This document shows, one piece after another, positions 58,714 through 64,000 of a stretch of DNA of 64,000 nucleotides; the stretch's first letter is position 1, and each line of letters opens with the position of its first letter. Under the pieces are notes generated by a model that saw only the letters and a program-made list of their open reading frames with translations, made no database searches and was not told where the DNA came from. Position numbers and translations under genes: made by a program. The DNA is from an uncultured Clostridia bacterium (GTDB lineage: Bacteria; Bacillota; Clostridia; Oscillospirales; Acutalibacteraceae), in the NCBI GenBank assembly GCA_947625785.1, contig CANQPS010000011.1, positions 1-64,000 of the forward strand, in the 5' to 3' direction.

Positions 58714-59388
58714 TTATTGTTTTGGCTTGGGAAGCGCATATTGAAGCGGAACCCTCAAATATCTCTCCGCCTTAATCTCGTCCTGATGCTCGGGCGGGAA
58801 GAATACATCGACTTTCCCCGAATCTTTGTATACTATGTAGGGCGAACTGCACGGAACTTCCACCGTATCCGAGGTCGACATAATAACATATCCGCGCCCT
58901 ATGTCGAGAACGCAAGCGATGTATTTCTCCCCAGAGATTGCTTTTTTACACGCTTCCATGAGCGTGATCGCCCTCTCATTCTCTCCGCTGAACCCAAATA
59001 GAGACGGAACCCCAACAACGCGACGGATATCATTGGTCAAGTCATCGAAAATCTGTCCGCCATGTAGCGAGCATCCCTTCTCTTCGCGGCTTCCGTCCGA
59101 ATAGAAGGTTTGAAGCGTCCAGCTCCCCACGTCCGTCCAGTATTCCAAGGGGCAATTATCAGACAGGCAGCTCGTGATCTTATCAAGCAGCCTTCCCGCT
59201 TCCACAGGATCGCATCTCAACCATTGTCGATATAAGAGAACTCTCATATAATTGTAGACAGCAAGGAAAACACGCCCATCGCGCCGCACCGTGAGACGTT
59301 GAATGATCTCGTCATCCTCGGCGGGACAAGGACAGTAACACAGGTTGTCGGATATGAGCTGAATTTTCTGAACGAACTTATCTGCCAT
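58714..59388 (-). CDS. Unknown 224-residue protein
   Basis: Start at ATG 59388 after AAAGGGGA; an earlier ATG at 59421 would lie almost on the predicted transcription start (TATAAT at 59423-59428). The sequence has a Cys cluster CYCPCPAEDDE near residue 18, a beta-rich middle and IACVLDIGRGYVIMSTSD. No known domain is recognised. It heads a three-gene leftward operon with the two small antitoxin-like genes. Confidence 0.68.
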   Translation of the reverse strand: MADKFVQKIQLISDNLCYCPCPAEDDEIIQRLTVRRDGRVFLAVYNYMRVLLYRQWLRCDPVEAGRLLDKITSCLSDNCPLEYWTDVGSWTLQTFYSDGSREEKGCSLHGGQIFDDLTNDIRRVVGVPSLFGFSGENERAITLMEACKKAISGEKYIACVLDIGRGYVIMSTSDTVEVPCSSPYIVYKDSGKVDVFFPPEHQDEIKAERYLRVPLQYALPKPKQ

Positions 59389-59523
59389 TCGCCGTCCCCT
59401 TTGAAATATGTCTTTCTCCATAATTATACCACGCTCTACACGGAAATTGTATACGCATGGGTCATACTTTTCCTACGCTACGGCGAGAGTTTTCGCGCCC
59501 GCGTCCCCCACCGCAGAAGCAAT

Positions 59524-60801
59524 CTATCCCCTCAAACTGTTTTTATTGAGCAGAAAATCGTACAGCCCCATGTAGATGATACCCTTGTCGTCATAGCTTG
59601 CTTTTCTCCGCGAATCGGTAATGATGATCTTCTTGAAAAAGTCCTTTGTCGCGAGAAGAGGACGACGTTCCAAATTGATCTTTTTCTCGTCCCCCAGCCT
59701 ATAAGCCGATTGGATATAATACCTTTCTGGTCCCAGATTAACCACAAAGTCTATTTCGCATTGTTTTTTCTTCCCTTCCTCACTCACCTCCACGACACCA
59801 ACATCGACAGCATACCCGCGGGCAATCAGCTCATTAAAGATGATATTTTCCATTGCATGAGTTTCTTCATCCTGGCGAAAGTTCAATCTGGCATTTCGCA
59901 GTCCCATGTCGGCACAATAATACTTGGACGGATAGGAAAAGTACCGCTTCCCCTTTACGTCGTATCTATTCGCATGAGAGAATAGGAAGGACTCCTCTAA
60001 ATATTCAAGATATTTGGAAATAGTTTCAGAATTAACTTTTATCCCACGCACGGATTGGAGCGTGTTCGCAATCTTATTAGAATTGACAAGAGAGCCGACG
60101 GACGAGCAGAGGTCATCGGTAAGCATTTTCATCACCTCGGGAAGCTCTATGGTGTATCGCTCCTCGATGTCCTTAAAATAAGTCTCCCTGAACAGGTCGG
60201 TGAGATATTTGATTTTCGCCCTGGCATCGGGAAGAGACAGCGTAAACGGCAGCCCACCGTATAGAGAGTACTCCTCAAAGGCTTCTGCCTTATCGCCGCC
60301 CACATAGTCGAAATATTCTTTGAAGGTAAGCGGGTGAACTCGAACCTCATCGCCACGCCCGCGGAACTCGGTCAACACGTCCTTGGAAAGCAACTTTGAA
60401 TTGCTTCCGGTCACATAAACATCTACATTCTGATGATGCAAAAGACCGTTGAGGACCCCATACAAAGGAAGTGGCTCTTCGCTCTTCAATTCTTCCTTCT
60501 TAATCGAATACTGAATTTCATCGATAAAGACATAATACATCTGAGACTTGTCGGCAACCCTCGAATTGATGTATTCCGACAGTTTCAGAGGATTCCTGTA
60601 AGGGGCATTTTCAATGGTATCGAGGGCAAGCGTGATAATGTTCTCCTCCTTGACACCGATGGAAAGTAGATAATTACGATAAAGCTCAAACAGCAAATAG
60701 CTTTTGCCGCACCGCCTAATTCCAGTAATTATCTTGATCATTCCATTTTCTTTTCTGTCTATCAGCTCCTGCAAATAAAAATCACGCTTAATAACATTCA
60801 T
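59524..60801 (-). CDS. AAA ATPase with DUF4143 C-terminal domain
   Basis: A 425-residue protein with Walker A GIRRCGKS (27-34), Walker B VFIDEIQ (91-97), a sensor-like VYVTGSNSKLL and a C-terminal DUF4143-type domain (ENIIFNELIARGYAVDVGVV, CEIDFVVNLG) that resembles a restriction-endonuclease fold. This family is very common in anaerobic gut bacteria and in mobile regions. Its function is not established. It is a single-gene unit with a good promoter and a hairpin-bearing leader. Confidence 0.9.
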   Translation of the reverse strand: MNVIKRDFYLQELIDRKENGMIKIITGIRRCGKSYLLFELYRNYLLSIGVKEENIITLALDTIENAPYRNPLKLSEYINSRVADKSQMYYVFIDEIQYSIKKEELKSEEPLPLYGVLNGLLHHQNVDVYVTGSNSKLLSKDVLTEFRGRGDEVRVHPLTFKEYFDYVGGDKAEAFEEYSLYGGLPFTLSLPDARAKIKYLTDLFRETYFKDIEERYTIELPEVMKMLTDDLCSSVGSLVNSNKIANTLQSVRGIKVNSETISKYLEYLEESFLFSHANRYDVKGKRYFSYPSKYYCADMGLRNARLNFRQDEETHAMENIIFNELIARGYAVDVGVVEVSEEGKKKQCEIDFVVNLGPERYYIQSAYRLGDEKKINLERRPLLATKDFFKKIIITDSRRKASYDDKGIIYMGLYDFLLNKNSLRG

Positions 60802-60822
60802 ATACGCTGCCCCCGTGGATAA

Positions 60823-60889
60823 TCGAAAGTTGCTCCGTAGATGACGCTACTTTCGATAGAAGTATACCATAATGAAAAACTTTTGTCAA
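60823..60889 (-). promoter_or_regulatory. Promoter and leader hairpin of the AAA ATPase gene
   Basis: TTGACA (60884-60889) and TATACT (60861-60866) are 17 bases apart on the minus strand. In the leader, TCGAAAGT (60823-60830) pairs with ACTTTCGA (60849-60856) around 18 bases. The 60890-61107 gap shows no gene. Confidence 0.8.
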
Positions 60890-61106
60890 TAGAGTTCCCC
60901 ATATTTGTTGACGTTTTTTTTGATGGAAGCGGACGAATATTCTTTCATTTGGTCGAATTGTTCCTTCTGCGAAAATAAACATACTTGTCGGAATTTTCCA
61001 CGCATACGGAGCAACTTTCGACGTTTGAAACGTTTTCGGGGAGAATTTAGCGTGATTCAGGCGTTTTTTTAAGGAAATTTACTTGATTGACTGAACAATC
61101 TGACAC

Positions 61107-61140
61107 AAAAAAACGGCGGGGAATTTGAAAATTCCCCGCC
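61107..61140 (-). terminator. Terminator after the spoIIID fragment
   Basis: GGCGGGGAATTT and AAATTCCCCGCC pair perfectly around two bases, followed on the minus strand by GTTTTTTTGTG. Confidence 0.92.
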
Positions 61141-61156
61141 CGCGGCAGCCGTCATT

Positions 61157-61309
61157 CTACCACCCACAAGAACCGTTCAATAATGTTACCTCTGTATGTA
61201 CGGTTGATTTGCTCGAGCCGAGCTTTTCGGCGCACGTTCGGACGGTGCAACCCGTCTTCACGATGTACTCCCCGCTCTTCACCGCCCTCTCCTCAATGTC
61301 CTTCCACAC
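61157..61309 (-). pseudogene. Truncated spoIIID (sporulation regulator) fragment
   Basis: A GTG start at 61309, seven bases after GGGGG, opens 50 codons. The first 42 residues match SpoIIID, the sporulation DNA-binding protein: KDIEERAVKSGEYIVKTG, TVRTCAEKLGSSKSTVH. SpoIIID proteins are about 80-90 residues long and continue past STVHKDVTERL. Here the match ends at HTEVT and the frame closes with LLNGSCGW. The 3' half is missing. This marks the host as a spore-forming lineage, and the break may mark an insertion or deletion point. Confidence 0.78.
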
Positions 61310-61314
61310 AAAAA

Positions 61315-61400
61315 CGCCCCCTTTCGACAAGATATTCTATACCTATGTCGAAAGAGGACGGATTAGTACTATTGCGCATTTGCGGATCCATATCCTTATT
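61315..61400 (-). other. Upstream region of the spoIIID fragment
   Basis: CTTTCGACA and TGTCGAAAG form a 9-bp inverted repeat around the sequence just before the ribosome binding site (61315-61355). A mother-cell promoter would be expected here in an intact spoIIID, but I cannot define one. Confidence 0.3.
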
Positions 61401-61538
61401 GCCGCTTTGGGGCGTAAAAGCCTCGTCGCCCCTCATAGGGGAGATGTCACGAGCAACGCGAGTGACAGAGGGGTTTTGAAACCCCTTTCCCCTCGCAAGC
61501 TCGGGGACTTCCCCTAAAAGGGGCAGCGAGAAAGCGGT
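61401..61538. repeat. Foldback palindromic repeat (MITE-like)
   Basis: Outer arms GCCGCTTT and AAAGCGGT enclose a chain of inner palindromes, including CCCCTCATAGGGG, TGTCAC...GTGACA, AGGGGTTTTGAAACCCCT, CCCCTCGCAAGCTCGGGG and CCCCTAAAAGGGG. Such GC-rich foldback repeats are dispersed in many Clostridia genomes. No coding potential. Confidence 0.7.
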
Positions 61539-61706
61539 GCCCCCCCTACCCCCTTCCCATGGAGGGGGTAAGGACTGCGTTCAGGGGATTCTTCGCTTCG
61601 CCTACTTCGCGCTTCGCGCTCGTGCCGCCCTTCGACACCATAAAGAACGTGCGGGCGGGGCAGAATGAGCGAAGGGGGCAGAATGAGCGAAGGGGCGGAA
61701 AGAGGG
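61539..61706. repeat. Simple repeats downstream of the lipoprotein gene
   Basis: Two copies of GGGGCAGAATGAGCGAAGG begin at 61657 and 61675 (period 18). CTTCGC-type short repeats lie at 61589-61620. No gene is seen. Confidence 0.55.
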
Positions 61707-63206
61707 TCAGGCGATATTGTCGATCGTCATGGTCGGAGCGTCAAATAAGACAAGATTTTCTTTTGCAATGTCTTTTCTTTCTATTTTATGAATTCTCCAT
61801 GTGTTGTTTTTGTCTTGCAAAACATTTCCTATTGGGTCCTCTGCCTTGCTTACAAACATCAAATTGACAAATTCAATGTTTCCGTCATCCTTTTGTAAAA
61901 CATAATAAGTCCAAAAGTTTTGTGTATAACCCATATCGGGACTTAATGCAGTAATCGTGTTTGGGATTTTGAAACCAAAAAGAATTTTGGACCCTTCAAA
62001 ATCTTTGACAATTTCTCCTTCGTTCATAATGCCGTCACCTTGCACGCCCACTGTTGCAAGCCGTTCAAACCCGTTTTTTGTCAAAGTTTCAAATTCTTGT
62101 TTGTGCGCCGTTTCGTAATCTTCGTCTAATGTTGAATATTCTACTTGAGTTGACAAATTAATAGAATCAATAGGATATTCTCTACTATTCAAATATTTTT
62201 CAAAACCGCTTACCGTTTGAAGTTCCTCTGCATTGAAATATGCTTTTGGAATCCCTATTTTATGAAAAAATTTTCCAGAATCCCCGTTAAAATATGCCAA
62301 AAATGTCAAACTACCTTCTTCATATTCAATAGCAAGAATATCAATCAATTCACAATCTTTCCGCATTATCTTTTGGCAATATCCTTCGGGCCACCATTTT
62401 TTTAGGGTCTCTGCAATAAGTTTCCTGTTCCAAACAGTTTCGCCGTTTTCGTCGGTCGTGAAGATAAAATTGGAGGCGTCGGTATCGTCCACCGCATCGG
62501 CGGGAAGAGATACGGCGGTCGTGCCGAGTTTGGTGAGCGTAAACTTCTTCTGCGCCGTCTCGACCGTAAGCATCGTTTCGGTGACGGTCGCCTCTACCGT
62601 TTCGCCCGAGGCTGTTCCCGTAAGCAGGTTTTCCTCCGCCTCGAAGTCGCTCCAAATTACGTCGCCAAAAACCGCTGTCAATGCGGAAAAAATTCCCGCC
62701 GCCGTCGTCTCGGAAAAATCCTTATGCCATACGGAATCGCGGAGGATATAGGAATAATTTTGATCGCCCTCTGTGGCGTAGAACACCGAAGTGCCGTTTT
62801 CGGTCACTTTGAGTTTCGCACCCTCGAACTCGGCGACGTACTCCGCGCCGATTTCCGTATAGGTGAAATTTTTGTCGGCGTCGATCTTCTGCACGGCGGC
62901 GTTGAAAGCGGAGATCGCCTCCGCCTTTGTCTTTGCGGGCGTTTGCGCAGGGCCGTCTTGATCTTTATCGGCGTCGGGCGTGACGGAGGGAGCGTCGTTG
63001 TCCTTGTCGGTATCCTTATCGGTATCCTTATTGTTATCTTTGTCGGTATCTTTATCATTATTCTTGTCGGGCGTCGTCGTACCGGTAGAGGGCGTCTGCG
63101 GCGTTTGCTCTTTGTTGCCGCCGTTGCAGCCCGCGAATGCGCCCACGCCGAATATCATCACCGCGCCCATGACGAGTGCCAAGAACCGTTTGCGTAACTC
63201 TTTCAT
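61707..63206 (-). CDS. Secreted lipoprotein with Asp/Lys-rich repeat linker
   Basis: A 499-residue protein starting at ATG 63206, with GGAGG seven bases upstream. The signal peptide ends in a lipobox, VGAFAGC, near residue 27. A linker of repeated DKDTDKDN units follows (about residues 45-85), then a large domain with YTEIGAEYVAEFEGAKL and a long beta-rich C-terminal half. It would be anchored on the outer face of the membrane. The family is unknown. It is probably a chromosomal gene beyond the element's end. Confidence 0.82.
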   Translation of the reverse strand: MKELRKRFLALVMGAVMIFGVGAFAGCNGGNKEQTPQTPSTGTTTPDKNNDKDTDKDNNKDTDKDTDKDNDAPSVTPDADKDQDGPAQTPAKTKAEAISAFNAAVQKIDADKNFTYTEIGAEYVAEFEGAKLKVTENGTSVFYATEGDQNYSYILRDSVWHKDFSETTAAGIFSALTAVFGDVIWSDFEAEENLLTGTASGETVEATVTETMLTVETAQKKFTLTKLGTTAVSLPADAVDDTDASNFIFTTDENGETVWNRKLIAETLKKWWPEGYCQKIMRKDCELIDILAIEYEEGSLTFLAYFNGDSGKFFHKIGIPKAYFNAEELQTVSGFEKYLNSREYPIDSINLSTQVEYSTLDEDYETAHKQEFETLTKNGFERLATVGVQGDGIMNEGEIVKDFEGSKILFGFKIPNTITALSPDMGYTQNFWTYYVLQKDDGNIEFVNLMFVSKAEDPIGNVLQDKNNTWRIHKIERKDIAKENLVLFDAPTMTIDNIA

Positions 63207-63243
63207 TTTCTGCCTCCGTGATTTTATTCCACGATTTTTTTCC

Positions 63244-63272
63244 ATTATAGCACAAACTTCGTCGCTTGGCAA
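63244..63272 (-). promoter_or_regulatory. Promoter of the lipoprotein gene
   Basis: TTGCCA (63267-63272) and TATAAT (63244-63249) on the minus strand, spacer 17 bases. Confidence 0.85.
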
Positions 63273-63418
63273 GAGTTTGTGATCTATGCGCGGCGCGTTC
63301 TCTGTAGGATTACAATAGATGTGAGACAGGGGGAATAGAAAAAAGATAGCGAACAAGGCGCTCCATGTGATATAGTTTAAGTGTCACCAAAAACCTCAAA
63401 GGAGCAGGATCGCTATCC

Positions 63419-64000
63419 ATGGAAACTATATCACAAATCGCACGGTTTCGTCAATCAGTTGTCGGATATTCGTACAAAACGACGGAACCGTCATATCGCT
63501 CATGGACCGCTCCCGCCGTCCGCATCATCACCCCAATCAACATACCGACGAGGAATTGAAGCTCATCTCGAACATGAGAAGACGTAGTCCGCATTTGGGC
63601 CTCGTCGTCTTTTGGGTAAGATTACGGCAAAGAGGGTATTCCCGCTGCGTCACTTCTCTGTGGAGAGTTTTAAGGAGGCAGAAACTCCAACCAATATAGC
63701 CGCCTAACCCCAACTATGTTCCGAAACCCTATGAACCGATGCATTATCCGGGAGAAAGAGTACAGGGAGATGTAAAAGTTGTCCCTTCCGTCTGTACCGC
63801 GAGAGATGCGAAAATCATGGAAGAGCATTTCTACCAATATACCGCCATAGACGAATATTCCCGCTTCCGATTCGTAGCTGCTTTCAAGGGGCAAAGCACA
63901 TACTCCTCGGTACAGTTCCTTGATATGCTCATAAAGGCATTCCCCTTCAAGATAGAGTGTATCCAGACAGACAACGGCATGGAGTTCATCAAATCCTTTG
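63419..64000 (+). pseudogene. Degenerate IS481/IS3-superfamily transposase
   Basis: Begins METISQIARFRQS, then changes frame at about 63480 where the HTH-coding segment seems deleted. It resumes in another frame (DGTVISLMDRSRRPHHHP...), meets an in-frame TAG at 63697 (after KLQPI), and continues as PPNPNYVPKPYEPMHYPGER into the DDE core with QGDVKVVP and CIQTDNGMEF. The frame runs off the window. It carries at least two disabling changes, so this copy cannot make active transposase. Confidence 0.85.

Noticed and set aside
62350..63282. Several frames opposite or out of frame with the lipoprotein gene
   Set aside because: They arise from the Asp/Lys-rich repeat linker read in other frames. 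The lipobox and promoter support only the minus-strand lipoprotein.
1..64000. CRISPR arrays, tRNA or rRNA genes
   Set aside because: I looked for regularly spaced repeats and for tRNA- or rRNA-like sequence and saw none. A dedicated scan could still find a divergent tRNA.

Overview
The window looks like part of a large integrative and conjugative element (or conjugative plasmid) in a spore-forming Clostridia-type Firmicute. The evidence is strong GGAGG ribosome binding sites, Firmicute-type TTGACA-N17-TATAAT promoters, a YolD/UvrX-type translesion polymerase pair, the mobile polyvalent-protein and ArdC gene families, and a spoIIID fragment near the right end. Most genes up to about 50.8 kb run leftward. 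The recombinase operon runs rightward.

Layout. 1-3.4 kb: mobilisation genes (VirD4/TraG coupling protein cut by the window edge, MobL-like relaxase, accessory protein) and a possible oriT. 3.5-8.5 kb: three orphan DNA methyltransferases, an ArdC anti-restriction protein and small genes. 8.5-20.4 kb: one 3981-residue polyvalent protein joining ArdC-like, MutS-I-like, N6-methylase, SNF2-type helicase, DUF3849 and primase-polymerase domains. 20.4-22.5 kb: small early genes, a sigma-70-region-4-like regulator and a zinc-ribbon gene. 22.5-25.6 kb: YolD plus Y-family polymerase, and an XRE repressor divergent from a SLOG protein. 25.6-26.3 kb: a consensus promoter, a SAM-I riboswitch and an attenuator ahead of an unknown gene. 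26.3-41.1 kb: a type 1 BREX operon (brxA, brxB, brxC, pglX, pglZ, brxL). 41.1-50.8 kb: a WYL-regulated nuclease operon and a string of small accessory genes with orphan antitoxins. 51.0-57.0 kb: a recombination operon (XRE, inactive resolvase paralogue, large serine recombinase, two paralogues of its C-terminal domain, ParB-like protein, DUF6551-like protein). 57.0-58.2 kb: a non-coding tract with two related promoter-hairpin-terminator units and a large structured leader. 58.2-60.8 kb: small genes and an AAA/DUF4143 ATPase. 61-64 kb: probably chromosome, with a truncated spoIIID, a foldback repeat, a lipoprotein and a broken IS transposase.

The most unusual feature is the BREX methyltransferase. 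pglX is split into an N-terminal methylase carrying its own recognition domain, two extra free-standing recognition-domain genes and a separate C-terminal gene, each with its own ribosome binding site. Second is the SAM riboswitch next to this SAM-dependent defence system: it should switch its gene on when SAM falls, which suggests, but does not prove, a sensor of SAM depletion. Third is the recombinase operon, in which one C-terminal domain family occurs three times in a row beside a catalytically dead resolvase. Fourth is the pair of RNA units at 57.1-57.5 kb, whose stems carry compensatory changes and GNRA tetraloops.
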